This document shows positions 1-9,582 of a stretch of DNA of 64,000 bases, in pieces (position 1 is the first letter of the stretch; every line of letters starts with the position of its first letter). Source of the DNA: G963422275 sp963422275. Its GTDB lineage: Bacteria; Pseudomonadota; Alphaproteobacteria; Rhodobacterales; Rhodobacteraceae. The position numbers and the translations under genes were made by a program. Under the pieces are notes generated by a model that worked only from the letters and a program-made list of their open reading frames with translations, was not told the origin of the DNA and made no database searches. Location: contig OY729418.1 in the NCBI GenBank assembly GCA_963422275.1, positions 4,712,001 through 4,776,000 of the forward strand, written 5' to 3'.

Positions 1-175
1 TGTCCGGAAGCTCTCGGAACACGGAACAGGTCTTGAGTCATTTGGGCGACTTCGTGGCAGTTCAAGCATTAAGAACGGCCCGAATAAATGAAAGTTCGCG
101 CTTTCGCGTTCCACGAATTCGCGGTCGCGGTCGTTCACATAGTTTTCAATCAGAAACGGCACCGACGAATTTTGA

Positions 176-574
176 TTACAGGCTCAACGCAACTAGCAAC
201 TGCTTGGTGTCAGCGAGAGTCTTCTCAGCCAAGTCCTTCCTGTCCCCTTCCGTGCTCTTGATTGCGAGCTCGGCCTCTGCGACAAGGGCTTCAATTGCCG
301 CCAAGTCCGCCTCAGCCTTGGGCAACACGCGCTCGGCCAGCACGATGGCTCCGTCGGCAGTCACCTCGGCGAAGCCGCCTGAAACCACAAACTCCGTGAC
401 ATCGTTTCTTGCGTGAATTCGAACCAAGCCCGGACGAAGTGATGTCATTACTGCGGCATGGCCGGGCATTGCGGTCATGTCTCCCTCACTTCCGGGAAGC
501 TCCACAGCCGACGCAGTCATGGACGCAAAGCTGCGCTCCGGCGAAACAAGATCGAATTGCATCGTTGAAGCCAT
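176..574 (-). CDS. atpC: F1-ATP synthase epsilon subunit
   Basis: Central-stalk epsilon subunit of the F1 sector, which couples rotation to catalysis and can restrain ATP hydrolysis. The 132-residue product opens with a beta-sandwich domain (about residues 5-85) containing the family-typical LVSPERSF start and a GDMTAMPGH turn, followed by an alanine/glutamate-rich helical hairpin. This matches the usual length of about 130-140. It is the last gene of the minus-strand atpHAGDC operon, 14 nt after atpD. The ATG at 574 is preceded by AAGGATCTGGA; the ATG at 562 is a possible alternative. The 175 bases downstream to the window edge show no gene. Confidence 0.95.
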   Translation of the reverse strand: MASTMQFDLVSPERSFASMTASAVELPGSEGDMTAMPGHAAVMTSLRPGLVRIHARNDVTEFVVSGGFAEVTADGAIVLAERVLPKAEADLAAIEALVAEAELAIKSTEGDRKDLAEKTLADTKQLLVALSL

Positions 575-588
575 TCCAGATCCTTGCC

Positions 589-2022
589 TTAGGCCGCTTC
601 CATGGCAAGCTGCTCGGCCTTGGCGGCAACTTCGTCTATGCCGCCTACCATGTAAAAGGCAGCCTCCGGAAGGTGATCGTACTCGCCTTGAACGACCCGC
701 TGAAAGCTGTCGATGGTGACATCGAGAGGAACCTGCACGCCTGGAGATCCGGTAAACACCTGCGCTACATCGAACGGTTGCGACAGGAACCGCTGCAGCT
801 TGCGCGCGCGTGACACCGTGATCTTGTCTTCCTCTGACAACTCGTCCATCCCCAGAATCGCGATAATGTCCTGCAAAGATTTGTACCTCTGGAGAATTCC
901 CTGAACATCTCGGGCCACGGTGTAGTGTTCGTCTCCGACAACGGCCGGATCGAGAATTCTCGAAGTCGAGTCGAGCGGATCGACGGCAGGATAGATTCCC
1001 AGTTCCGAAATCGCCCGAGAAAGCACCGTCGTCGCGTCGAGGTGCGCGAAGGAGGTGGCCGGCGCCGGGTCCGTTAGATCGTCTGCAGGAACGTAGATTG
1101 CCTGCACGGAAGTGATTGATCCAGCCTTGGTCGACGTAATCCGTTCCTGGAGCGCTCCCATGTCGGTTGCCAGCGTCGGCTGGTATCCAACCGCTGAAGG
1201 AATCCGACCAAGAAGAGCCGAAACCTCCGACCCGGCTTGGGTGAATCGGAAGATGTTGTCCACGAAGAAGAGGACATCCGTGCCCGACTGATCGCGAAAC
1301 TGCTCCGCCAACGTCAGTCCCGTCAAGCCTACCCTGGCCCTTGCACCGGGCGGCTCGTTCATCTGGCCGTAAACAAGCGACACTTTCGATTTGCTCAGGT
1401 CGTCGATGTTGATGACGCCCGACTCGATGAATTCATGGTAAAGGTCGTTGCCCTCGCGCGTGCGCTCTCCAACGCCCGCAAAAACGGAATATCCAGCGTG
1501 AACCTTCGCGATGTTGTTGATCAACTCCTGGATTAGAACGGTCTTCCCGACACCGGCACCGCCAAACAGGCCGACTTTTCCACCCTTCGCATAGGGTGCA
1601 AGGAGATCGATCACCTTGATCCCTGTGACAAGCACTTCGGTCTCGGTCGACTGAACCGCGTATTCTGGCGCCGGCTGGTGAATTGCCCGTTGCTCTTGGG
1701 ATTCAACGGGCCCCTTTTCGTCCACGGACTCGCCAACCACGTTGATGATCCTTCCTAGCGTGGAATCCCCGACCGGCACCGTGATTGGCCCGCCCGTGTC
1801 TTTCACAGCTTGGCCGCGCACGAGTCCTTCAGACGAATCCATCGCAATCGTCCGAACGGTGTTTTCGCCCAAGTGCTGGGCGACTTCCAAGACAAGCCGC
1901 TTGCCCTTGTTCTCTGTCTCGAGTGCATTGAGTATCTTGGGAAGACGTTCATCGAATTGCACATCGACCACGGCACCAATGACTTGCGTGACCTTTCCCG
2001 TTGCAGCTGCTGTTTCGGCCAT
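589..2022 (-). CDS. atpD: F1-ATP synthase beta subunit
   Basis: Catalytic beta subunit of F1. The Walker A loop GGAGVGKTVL, the GERTREGNDLY segment and the ALLGRIPSAVGYQPT region are all present and intact. I place the start at the ATG at 2022 (MAETAAATGK), because it follows a strong AGGAGCGGAGAAAATCA leader; the frame is open a further 21 nt to 2043. That gives 477 residues, normal for the family. It lies 17 nt downstream of atpG in the same operon. There is no sign of decay, as expected for a core gene. Confidence 0.98.
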   Translation of the reverse strand: MAETAAATGKVTQVIGAVVDVQFDERLPKILNALETENKGKRLVLEVAQHLGENTVRTIAMDSSEGLVRGQAVKDTGGPITVPVGDSTLGRIINVVGESVDEKGPVESQEQRAIHQPAPEYAVQSTETEVLVTGIKVIDLLAPYAKGGKVGLFGGAGVGKTVLIQELINNIAKVHAGYSVFAGVGERTREGNDLYHEFIESGVINIDDLSKSKVSLVYGQMNEPPGARARVGLTGLTLAEQFRDQSGTDVLFFVDNIFRFTQAGSEVSALLGRIPSAVGYQPTLATDMGALQERITSTKAGSITSVQAIYVPADDLTDPAPATSFAHLDATTVLSRAISELGIYPAVDPLDSTSRILDPAVVGDEHYTVARDVQGILQRYKSLQDIIAILGMDELSEEDKITVSRARKLQRFLSQPFDVAQVFTGSPGVQVPLDVTIDSFQRVVQGEYDHLPEAAFYMVGGIDEVAAKAEQLAMEAA

Positions 2023-2039
2023 TGATTTTCTCCGCTCCT

Positions 2040-2912
2040 TCAAAGTGCTTCCGCACCCGAGATGATCTCGATGAGTTCCTTGGTGATAGCCGCTTGGCGC
2101 GACCGGTTGTAGACAATTGTCAACTTGTCGATCATGTCGCCGGCGTTCCGCGTGGCGTTGTCCATTGCCGACATGCGCGCGCCTTGCTCCGAAGCTGCAT
2201 TTTCCAGAAGGGCCGTGAAAATCTCGTTAGCCACAGCGCGCGGCAATAACTCGGCAAGAATTTCCGACTCGCCAGGCTCGAAATTGTAGAATGTCCGGTT
2301 CGTCCCCTCTCCCGCCTCGACCGCGACTGGTACAATCTGCCTTTCAGTAGGGACCTGGGCGATTACGGAGCGGAATCGACTGTAGAAGATCGTGGCCACA
2401 TCGAACTCGCCGGCCGCGAACATCGACAGCATCCGCTTGGCAATGTCCTGCGCGATCTCGTACGAAATCCTGCGGTGCAGAGACAAGTCGACATGGTCCT
2501 CGAAATCGCTCTCGAATTCACGTTTCAACTGCTCGCGCCCCTTCTTGCCGACCGTCAGCAACTTCACCGTCTTGCCCTCTGATTTCAACTGCCGGGCCTT
2601 TGCGCGAACCAGCCGCACTATCGAGGAGTTGAAGCCTCCGCAAAGCCCCCGCTCCGCTGTGGCGGCGACAAGCAGATGCACGTCATCCTTCCCGGTGCCG
2701 GAAAGAATCGGCGATTGGGCCGCTGCGCTCTCGCCCGACGCCGACAGGTTGACCATGACCGCCTGCATGCGCTCTGCATGGGGACGGGCGCTTTCGGCAG
2801 CCTCCTGGGCACGACGAAGCTTGGCCGCCGCAACCATCTGCATTGCTTTCGTGATCTTGCGCGTCGATTTGACGCTTTCGATCCTGATCTTCAGATCCTT
2901 GAGGCTAGGCAT
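2040..2912 (-). CDS. atpG: F1-ATP synthase gamma subunit
   Basis: The gamma subunit is the rotor shaft of F1. Its 290 residues begin with MPSLKDLKIRIESVKST and RKITKAMQMVAAAKLRR, the N-terminal helix of the family. They end with the matching C-terminal helix (MSAMDNATRNAGDMIDKL, then RQAAITKELIEIISGAEAL). The mid-region GLCGGFN motif is also typical. The gene sits between atpA and atpD and is co-oriented with them. Length and both coiled-coil ends are complete. Confidence 0.97.
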   Translation of the reverse strand: MPSLKDLKIRIESVKSTRKITKAMQMVAAAKLRRAQEAAESARPHAERMQAVMVNLSASGESAAAQSPILSGTGKDDVHLLVAATAERGLCGGFNSSIVRLVRAKARQLKSEGKTVKLLTVGKKGREQLKREFESDFEDHVDLSLHRRISYEIAQDIAKRMLSMFAAGEFDVATIFYSRFRSVIAQVPTERQIVPVAVEAGEGTNRTFYNFEPGESEILAELLPRAVANEIFTALLENAASEQGARMSAMDNATRNAGDMIDKLTIVYNRSRQAAITKELIEIISGAEAL

Positions 2913-2935
2913 CTAAATTGTCCGGACTTGCGGGC

Positions 2936-4474
2936 TTATGCGAAACTGCGCGCGAACCCGCCGACCGCCGAGGATATCTTTTCCTGCAGTTCACCAGAGA
3001 CCTTTCTGTCATTGTCGGTGATGTCGGCCAGCAAGTCCTGACAGTTCGTCCTGAGGTGGCTCAGCAGGCCCCGTTCGAATCGAACAACATCGCCAACATC
3101 CAGTTTGTCCAAGAAACCATGCGTGCCCGAGAATATCACGCAAACGATCTCGGCATTTGTTAGAGGCGAGTACTGTGGCTGCTTCATCAACTCAGTCAGC
3201 CGCGCACCACGGTTGAGCAGTCTCTGCGTGGCGGCGTCGAGGTCGGAGCCGAATTGCGCGAACGCAGCCATTTCTCGATACTGCGCCAGCTCGAGCTTGA
3301 CAGTGCCGGCCACGGATTTCATTGCACTCGTCTGAGCCGACGACCCGACCCGGGATACGCTTAGTCCGGTGTTCACCGCCGGACGGATGCCTTGGTAAAA
3401 CAGTTCGGTCTCGAGAAAGATCTGGCCGTCGGTGATGGAAATCACGTTGGTCGGGATGTATGCGGAAAGATCGCCCGCCTGGGTCTCAATTATCGGTAGC
3501 GCGGTCAGGGAACCGGATCCGTTCTTTGGATTGAGCTTCGCGGCTCGTTCCAGAAGGCGCGAGTGCAGGTAGAACACGTCGCCCGGGTAAGCCTCCCGAC
3601 CTGGCGGACGCCGCAGAAGCAGCGACATTTGCCGGTATGCCACGGCCTGCTTCGACAGGTCGTCGTAGATAATTAGTGCATGGCGGCCATTGTCACGGAA
3701 ATGTTCGGCCATCGCCGTTGCGGCGTACGGCGCCAGAAATTGCATCGGCGCTGGATCGGAGGCCGTGGCCGCGACAACGATGGAGTATTTAAGCGCGCCG
3801 TTCTCCTCGAGCTTCTTCACGAGCTGCGCGACCGTGGAGCGCTTCTGCCCGATGGCCACATAGACGCAGTACAGTTTGGTCGATTCGTCGTTGCCGGCTG
3901 CGTCGTTGTACGATTTCTGGTTCAGGACCGTGTCCAGTGCCAGTGCCGTCTTTCCGGTCTGGCGGTCGCCAATGATGAGTTCTCTTTGACCCCGGCCAAT
4001 CGGGATCATCGCATCGACCGACTTGAGGCCGGTCGCCATCGGTTCGTGCACCGAGCGGCGCGGGATGATGCCTGGCGCCTTTACGTCGGCAATGGCCCTT
4101 CCGGAAGCTTCGATTGGCCCCTTGTTGTCAATCGGGTTGCCTAGCGCGTCGACGACTCGCCCAAGAAGCTCGTCTCCGACCGGCACGTCGACAATGGCTT
4201 CGGTCCGCTTTACCGTGTCTCCCTCGCCAATATTCCTGTCGTCGCCGAATATGACAACGCCGACATTGTCGGTCTCGAGATTCAACGCCATTCCCCTGAT
4301 GCCGCCGGGGAACTCGACCATCTCGCCGGCCTGAATGTTGTCGAGCCCGAACACGCGGGCGATGCCGTCCCCCACGCTCAGGACTTGCCCGACTTCGGCC
4401 ACCTCCGCCTCCTGACCGAAATTCCTGATCTGGTCTTTCAAAATTGCCGAAATCTCGGCGGCTTGAATCGCCAT
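2936..4474 (-). CDS. atpA: F1-ATP synthase alpha subunit
   Basis: Non-catalytic nucleotide-binding alpha subunit of F1. The Walker A loop GDRQTGKTALALDT and the LLLRRPPGREAYPGDVFYLH block identify it. The VGSSAQTSAMKSVAGTVK segment and the ordinary length of 512 residues agree. The N terminus (MAIQAAEISAILKDQI) is the family's usual start. The ATG at 4474 directly abuts the atpH stop codon, so translation of the two is probably coupled. Downstream, atpG follows after 23 nt. Confidence 0.98.
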   Translation of the reverse strand: MAIQAAEISAILKDQIRNFGQEAEVAEVGQVLSVGDGIARVFGLDNIQAGEMVEFPGGIRGMALNLETDNVGVVIFGDDRNIGEGDTVKRTEAIVDVPVGDELLGRVVDALGNPIDNKGPIEASGRAIADVKAPGIIPRRSVHEPMATGLKSVDAMIPIGRGQRELIIGDRQTGKTALALDTVLNQKSYNDAAGNDESTKLYCVYVAIGQKRSTVAQLVKKLEENGALKYSIVVAATASDPAPMQFLAPYAATAMAEHFRDNGRHALIIYDDLSKQAVAYRQMSLLLRRPPGREAYPGDVFYLHSRLLERAAKLNPKNGSGSLTALPIIETQAGDLSAYIPTNVISITDGQIFLETELFYQGIRPAVNTGLSVSRVGSSAQTSAMKSVAGTVKLELAQYREMAAFAQFGSDLDAATQRLLNRGARLTELMKQPQYSPLTNAEIVCVIFSGTHGFLDKLDVGDVVRFERGLLSHLRTNCQDLLADITDNDRKVSGELQEKISSAVGGFARSFA

Positions 4475-5017
4475 CTAGTTGACCTCTCGCATCACGTTCC
4501 TGAGATTGGATAGTTTCGTTCTGATCGAGGTGTCGACCATCCTCGAACCAAGCTTTGCCACCAGTCCGCCGATCAGGCTCTCGTCGACGGAGAGATTGAA
4601 CTTGATATCCCTTCCCGCCTTCCTCCCCAAGGAATCCTTCAGACGGCCAATTTCGGTCTCGTCCAACTTCTGGGCGGAAGTGACTTCGGCAGTCACCACC
4701 CCCCTGTGATCGTCCATCAGAGATTCAAGCTGATCAAGCAGCGCCTGAAGCGCGAAGAGCCGGCGGTTCGCGGCCATTAGCGCAAGCGTGTTCTTGGTGA
4801 TGTCGCTGAGGTTCGCTCGGCTCGCAACCGCGCCGACCGCTCGCGACATTTCGTCGCGGGCGTAAACCGGCGATTTGATCAGGGTCATGAAGTCGTTGCT
4901 CTCGGACAGAATTCTGCGCAACTCGGATATGTCCTGTTCCAGTCGGTCCAAGGCGCTGCTTTCTCTTGAAAGCTCAAATAGGGCAGTCGCGTAGCGCGAC
5001 GCTATGCTCAAGGTCAT
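4475..5017 (-). CDS. atpH: F1-ATP synthase delta subunit
   Basis: Peripheral-stalk subunit (delta, OSCP-like) linking F1 to the membrane b subunits. The protein starts MTLSIASRYATALFELSRE and ends with the conserved DESLIGGLVAKLGSRMVDTS-type motif before TKLSNLRNVMREV. I chose the ATG at 5017 (180 residues); a TTG at 5035 would add six residues, and neither has a strong ribosome-binding site. It is the first gene of the F1 operon. The 230 bp up to the next gene must hold the operon promoter, but I see no convincing -35/-10 pair there. Confidence 0.93.
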   Translation of the reverse strand: MTLSIASRYATALFELSRESSALDRLEQDISELRRILSESNDFMTLIKSPVYARDEMSRAVGAVASRANLSDITKNTLALMAANRRLFALQALLDQLESLMDDHRGVVTAEVTSAQKLDETEIGRLKDSLGRKAGRDIKFNLSVDESLIGGLVAKLGSRMVDTSIRTKLSNLRNVMREVN

Positions 5018-5248
5018 TGAAATGTTTTCAGGCAATGCAAACTCTCGAGGCGCAATGGCAACAGCAGGTTAAGATCGCTAGAGGCGAAGCCCGCCCAGTA
5101 GCGAATTTAACGAACATTAGCAAGCAAGCAAGTGGGCCGCAACCGGCGAACGCAAGGTTCTCCGCTATTGAATTCCACAAAAATCTCCTGTGCTCTCGCT
5201 CAAAAATGGGCGACGGGAACTTTGACAGAAATTCAAGTCATTTTCCGG

Positions 5249-6133
5249 TCATTCCTGAATCCTGAATGCTCGATCAAACTTCGGCCTTGCAGTGGATTGC
5301 ACGCCGGTCCCAGAACGCAAGCAAGCAGCAACGGTCCGTCCAGTTGCGCCAGTGCACGGACTGACAGTTGTCAGCAAAGATCTTCCTGAAACTGGCCTTG
5401 CTCCCGGGGCGGCAATGCCCTTGAGAGCTTCGATTCGATTCTTGACTGTCTCAGAAAGTCCCGGCCTGTGCGGCGCGTACAACCGCTTCGTTGCCTCGGC
5501 TAGGTGAACGCCGCCGGCAAGCCCCCGTGGCATCCATTTTCCGACGCGCTCCCACGCTGGCCCCACACTAAGCCAAAATTGCCTGCGGCTTGGCGGAATG
5601 AAGAGCGCGGCATTTGTCTTGCATAGCTCAAATCTGTGCTCGGCCAACTCATTTTCTATCTGGCCAGCAGAATACGGTCTCCCTTGCCCGAACGGTGTCG
5701 CATCTTTTCGTGCCCACATACCAGCTCTGTTGGGCACTATCGCAAGCAGTCGACCTTCAGGAGCAAGCGTACGCCAGCACTCCTCAAGCAGCAACGAGGG
5801 AGATTCGCTCGACTCCAGCCCGTGCAGCAGCAATATCCGGTCCACGGAGCCGGTCGGAAGCGGCCAGTTTGCTTCATCTGTAAGCACGGACGCATTCGGC
5901 CCCCGTATAGGCCAAGGCATCACGCCTTGCGAAGCAGGCATGAGACAAATGGTGCGCGAGGCAGCAGCCACAAAATCCCCGAACAGCGGCACGGCGAAAC
6001 CGAATCCGACGACGGTCCTTCCGGTCAAGTCCGGCCACAGATCCACAACCCTGGCCTGAAGAACGCGGCAGGCGAATTCCCCCAACTGCGTTCCGAAGTA
6101 GAATTTGTTCAGCTGAGTCACATCGAGATGCAT
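5249..6133 (-). CDS. class I SAM-dependent methyltransferase-like protein
   Basis: A predicted cytosolic methyltransferase whose substrate cannot be read from sequence. A Rossmann-type glycine segment GRTVVGFGFAVP lies near residue 36. It is followed by an acidic position in ANWPLPTGSVDRILLLHGLE, then LLEECWRTLAPEGRLLAIVPNR, the familiar motif order of this fold. The start MHLDVTQLNKFY at 6133 is preferred over the frame's upstream ATG at 6187, because the family usually opens with the Y/F-x-TxLG-like segment just after it (FYFGTQLGEFA). The gene is divergent from gloB, 68 bp apart. The last 50 or so residues are rich in R and T and may be non-homologous. Confidence 0.75.
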   Translation of the reverse strand: MHLDVTQLNKFYFGTQLGEFACRVLQARVVDLWPDLTGRTVVGFGFAVPLFGDFVAAASRTICLMPASQGVMPWPIRGPNASVLTDEANWPLPTGSVDRILLLHGLESSESPSLLLEECWRTLAPEGRLLAIVPNRAGMWARKDATPFGQGRPYSAGQIENELAEHRFELCKTNAALFIPPSRRQFWLSVGPAWERVGKWMPRGLAGGVHLAEATKRLYAPHRPGLSETVKNRIEALKGIAAPGARPVSGRSLLTTVSPCTGATGRTVAACLRSGTGVQSTARPKFDRAFRIQE

Positions 6134-6201
6134 TGAATCAGCACCCGCAATCTGTGAAAATCGACCCCAACACCTCTTGAATCTCAAAAGGAAAGATTCT
6201 C

Positions 6202-6963
6202 ATGCAGCTTAGAATCCTAACCATTCCATGTCGGGCGGACAACTACGCGTTTTTGATACACAACGAAACTACTAGCAAGACCTCGGTTGTCGATGTTCCG
6301 GCGGCGGGCCCGATTAGGTCGGAACTGACCAAGCGGGGATGGAAACTCTCGCAGATTCTCATCACGCACCATCACGACGACCACGTCGAGGGGGTTGACG
6401 AGCTGCGCGATACATACGGCGCGCAAGTGGTGGGGGGCGCAGCAGACGCTCACCGGCTTCCCAAACTGGATCTGGCCGTGTCCGAGGGGGATTCAGTCAG
6501 CGTCTGCGGGGAATCAGCGCAAGTGCTCGACGTGTCAGGCCACACGGTCGGTCACATCGCCTTCATCATGCCCGGAGCGGCATTCACGGCTGACAGCCTG
6601 ATGGCCTTTGGATGCGGACGCGTTTTTGAAGGAACGTTTCCCATGATGTGGGCAAGTCTCTCAAAGTTGGCGGCGTTGCCACCTGAAACCATGATTTATT
6701 CCGGACACGAGTACACTGCCGCCAACGCTAAGTTTGCGTTGACAATCGAGCCGGACAACAGCGACCTTCAAGACCGAGTGGAAGACATTGCGCGAAATCG
6801 CGCCTCCGGAAATCCGACAGTTCCTTCCAGGCTTTCGCTTGAACTTGCGACGAATCCGTTTCTCAGGGCCCATCTGCCGGAGGTAAAGTCGCTGATCGGA
6901 ATCCCGGACGCGACTGACGTGGAAGCATTTTCGGAAATCAGGAGGAGAAAGGACAGATTCTAG
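6202..6963 (+). CDS. gloB: hydroxyacylglutathione hydrolase (glyoxalase II)
   Basis: Hydrolyses S-D-lactoylglutathione to D-lactate and glutathione, the second step of methylglyoxal detoxification. The metallo-beta-lactamase metal site is visible as THHHDDHVEG (around residue 54), VSGHTVGH, and the C-terminal SGHEYT. The specificity loop GCGRVFEGTFPMM is also present. At 253 residues it is full length, with the helical GloB C-terminal domain ending in EIRRRKDRF. A good AAGGAAAG ribosome-binding site precedes the ATG. The gene is divergent from the methyltransferase, an arrangement I associate with alphaproteobacteria. Confidence 0.95.
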   Translation: MQLRILTIPCRADNYAFLIHNETTSKTSVVDVPAAGPIRSELTKRGWKLSQILITHHHDDHVEGVDELRDTYGAQVVGGAADAHRLPKLDLAVSEGDSVSVCGESAQVLDVSGHTVGHIAFIMPGAAFTADSLMAFGCGRVFEGTFPMMWASLSKLAALPPETMIYSGHEYTAANAKFALTIEPDNSDLQDRVEDIARNRASGNPTVPSRLSLELATNPFLRAHLPEVKSLIGIPDATDVEAFSEIRRRKDRF

Positions 6964-7081
6964 CAACCTCGCGCCGCGGCAAGGTCTGAATTGCAACCAA
7001 GGCGCCCGACTGTCGCATATTGGACAAAGTGCCCATGGACACAGACTGGCTGGCCTTGCCGAAAAATTTACCGCCGGAACA

Positions 7082-7110
7082 TTGAAAATTAGTCCTATTG
7101 GAGTTAGACT
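7082..7110 (+). promoter_or_regulatory. putative clpA promoter
   Basis: TTGAAA at 7082-7087 and TAGACT at 7105-7110 are separated by 17 bp, a sigma-70-like arrangement 58 bp upstream of the clpA start. No heat-shock-type element was recognised. This is a pattern match only. Confidence 0.4.
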
Positions 7111-7167
7111 GGGAATCCGTTGTACGTGCCAATGTTCACGATCCCGGCGGGTTTCTGAAAGGCAAGC

Positions 7168-9492
7168 ATGCCAACTTTTTCGAAAACCTTGGAAAACGCC
7201 ATTCACGAGTCGCTGGCGGTCGCCAATGCCCACAAGCATGAATTCGTGTCGCTCGACCATCTGCTTCTCGCGCTCACGAAGGATCCGGATGCCGCTCAAG
7301 TCCTAGAGGCGTGCGCGATAGATATTGACGAGCTCCGAGGTCAAATCAACAGGTATTTCGATGAGCATTCGGAAAGTCTGAAGATTGAGCAAGCGAACAG
7401 GTCCACCGTCCCAACTCAGGGCTTTCAAAGGGTTCTGCAACGCGCCGCAACCCACGTAGGCTCGGTTGGCCGCAACGATGAGGTTACCGGAGCTAACGTT
7501 CTTGTGGCGTTTTTCGGTGAGGGTAAAAGCAACGCGGTTGCACTGTTGCGCACGCTCGGCATGTCAAGGTACGACGCGGTCAAGTATATAGCGCACGGCA
7601 TCGCCAAGAATCCCAAGTTCGAAAAGCAACGCGCAGTGGTCGGCACGCCAGACCAAGAAAACGCGGAGGTTGAAGAAGAGGAGAGCGCGGAGGCAGATAC
7701 GTCTTTAGGCAAGTTCTGCGTCAACCTCAACGAAAGGGCAGCCAACGGTCGGATCGACCCGCTCATAGGCCGCAGCAAAGAAACCTTGCGTTGCTTCAAG
7801 GTTCTGTTGCGTCGAACCAAGAACAATCCATTGCTGGTTGGGGACCCAGGAGTTGGGAAAACGGCAATCATCGAGGGAATTGCCAAGATGATCGTGGATG
7901 AGCGGGCTCCCGAACCATTGAAAGGTGCAACCGTGTATGCCCTTGATATGGGCGCTCTCCTGGCTGGCACCCGCTACCGGGGGGACTTTGAGGAAAGGTT
8001 GAAGTCGGTCATTGACGAAATGGAAAACCATTCCGACGCAATCCTGTTCATCGACGAGATTCACACCGTTGTTGGGGCCGGTGCGACGGGCGGCGGGTCC
8101 GTGGATGCCTCCAACATCCTCAAGCCAGGCCTGCAGGGCGGTAGCCTGCGTTGCATTGGGGCGACCACCCACAAGGAGTACCGCCAATATTTCGAGAAAG
8201 ACCGTGCTCTTTCTCGAAGGTTCCAGAAGATCGACATTTCCGAGCCTACCGCGGACGAAACTGTCAAGATAATCAGCGGTTTGAAGCGACGATATGAGAA
8301 ACATCACAGGGTCCGCTACACCGACGAGGCGATAGAGTCTGCCGTCGATTTAGCGGCCCGTCACCTGCAAAGCCGGCGTTTTCCCGACAAGGCCATCGAT
8401 GTCGTGGATGAAGCGGGAGCCACTCAGCGACTGGTACCCCCGTCGAAACGCCGAAAGACCATCCGCTCTCAAGAGATCGAGGAAGTCATCTCCGTGATGG
8501 CACGCATTCCTCCGAAGAGCATTTCGAGATCGGACGCCGAACTTCTCCACGATCTGCAATCCAGTCTTTCCCGAGTGGTTTTTGGCCAAGATCAGGCGAT
8601 CGAGGCGCTGTCGTCGGCAATCAAGATGAGTCGCGTCGGCCTGAGAGAGCCTGAGCGCCCGGTAGGCTGCTATCTGTTCGCCGGTCCTACGGGAGTCGGA
8701 AAGACGGAAGCAGCCAAGCAACTTGCAGCCACGCTCGGCGTCAAGCTGCTGCGTTTCGACATGAGCGAATTCATGGAGAAGCACTCGGTGTCCCGACTGA
8801 TAGGCGCTCCTCCCGGTTATGTTGGTTTCGATCAGGGAGGCCTCCTCACCGACGGCGTAGAGGAAAATCCTCATAGCGTCGTTCTTCTCGACGAGATCGA
8901 GAAGGCGCATCCAGACGTGAGCAACGTGCTTCTCCAAGTGATGGATCACGGCAAGTTGACCGACCACAGCGGTCGCACCGTGAATTTCAGCAACACCGTG
9001 CTCATCATGACGACGAATGCGGGGGCCGCCGAGCAGGCGAAGGATGCGCTCGGTTTCGCGCGTGACAGACGGGAGGGAGAAGATACCGCCGCGATCGAGA
9101 AGATGTTCTCTCCCGAATTTCGCAACCGGCTGGACGCGGTCATTGGCTTCAAAAACCTTTCAATGAAGACCGTTATCAAAGTTGTCGAGAAATTCGTCCA
9201 GCAGCTCGAGGCACAGCTGTTCGAGCGAAACATCCAGATTGAGCTCAGCGCGGCAGCGTCCAAGTGGTTGGCAAAGAACGGTTACAGCGACAAGATGGGC
9301 GCCCGTCCGCTAGCGAGGCTGATCCAAGAAAAGATCAAGAAGCCGCTTGCCGACGAAATCCTGTTCGGCACACTTGCGCGCGGCGGCATCGTCAAGGTCC
9401 AAACCGCGAAAGGTGACCTGTTCCTGGAGTTTGAGGCATCCGAGTCCCAAAAGATTTCCGGACGGAAAGTTCCGCTTCTGACTGCAGATTGA
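7168..9492 (+). CDS. clpA: ATP-dependent Clp protease ATP-binding subunit ClpA
   Basis: AAA+ unfoldase that feeds substrates to ClpP. The 774 residues carry the Clp N-domain (SLDHLLLALTKDPDA near residue 30), a first AAA module with Walker A GDPGVGKTAI near residue 230, and a second with GPTGVGKTEAAKQLA near 510. The GAPPGYVGFDQGG loop and the C-terminal MGARPLARLIQEKIKKPLAD block follow. Absence of a ClpB-type middle coiled-coil and the N-terminal pattern separate it from ClpB. No clpS lies immediately upstream, where that adaptor gene often sits. A probable promoter is at 7082-7110. Confidence 0.95.
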   Translation: MPTFSKTLENAIHESLAVANAHKHEFVSLDHLLLALTKDPDAAQVLEACAIDIDELRGQINRYFDEHSESLKIEQANRSTVPTQGFQRVLQRAATHVGSVGRNDEVTGANVLVAFFGEGKSNAVALLRTLGMSRYDAVKYIAHGIAKNPKFEKQRAVVGTPDQENAEVEEEESAEADTSLGKFCVNLNERAANGRIDPLIGRSKETLRCFKVLLRRTKNNPLLVGDPGVGKTAIIEGIAKMIVDERAPEPLKGATVYALDMGALLAGTRYRGDFEERLKSVIDEMENHSDAILFIDEIHTVVGAGATGGGSVDASNILKPGLQGGSLRCIGATTHKEYRQYFEKDRALSRRFQKIDISEPTADETVKIISGLKRRYEKHHRVRYTDEAIESAVDLAARHLQSRRFPDKAIDVVDEAGATQRLVPPSKRRKTIRSQEIEEVISVMARIPPKSISRSDAELLHDLQSSLSRVVFGQDQAIEALSSAIKMSRVGLREPERPVGCYLFAGPTGVGKTEAAKQLAATLGVKLLRFDMSEFMEKHSVSRLIGAPPGYVGFDQGGLLTDGVEENPHSVVLLDEIEKAHPDVSNVLLQVMDHGKLTDHSGRTVNFSNTVLIMTTNAGAAEQAKDALGFARDRREGEDTAAIEKMFSPEFRNRLDAVIGFKNLSMKTVIKVVEKFVQQLEAQLFERNIQIELSAAASKWLAKNGYSDKMGARPLARLIQEKIKKPLADEILFGTLARGGIVKVQTAKGDLFLEFEASESQKISGRKVPLLTAD

Positions 9493-9507
9493 TTTCCGGG
9501 CTGCGCT

Positions 9508-9537
9508 GAAAAAATAGGCGGGAATTAAACCCGCCTA
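9508..9537 (-). terminator. rho-independent terminator of the phasin gene
   Basis: The arms TAGGCGGG (9515-9522) and CCCGCCTA (9530-9537) form a perfect 8-bp stem with a 7-nt loop. Read on the minus strand it is followed by TTTTTT, so it terminates the phasin transcript. It also lies 23 bp past the clpA stop and may act on both. Confidence 0.85.
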
Positions 9538-9582
9538 CTCGCTGGATACCAAGAATCGTCCAGCTTCGGGATGTTCGTCCCG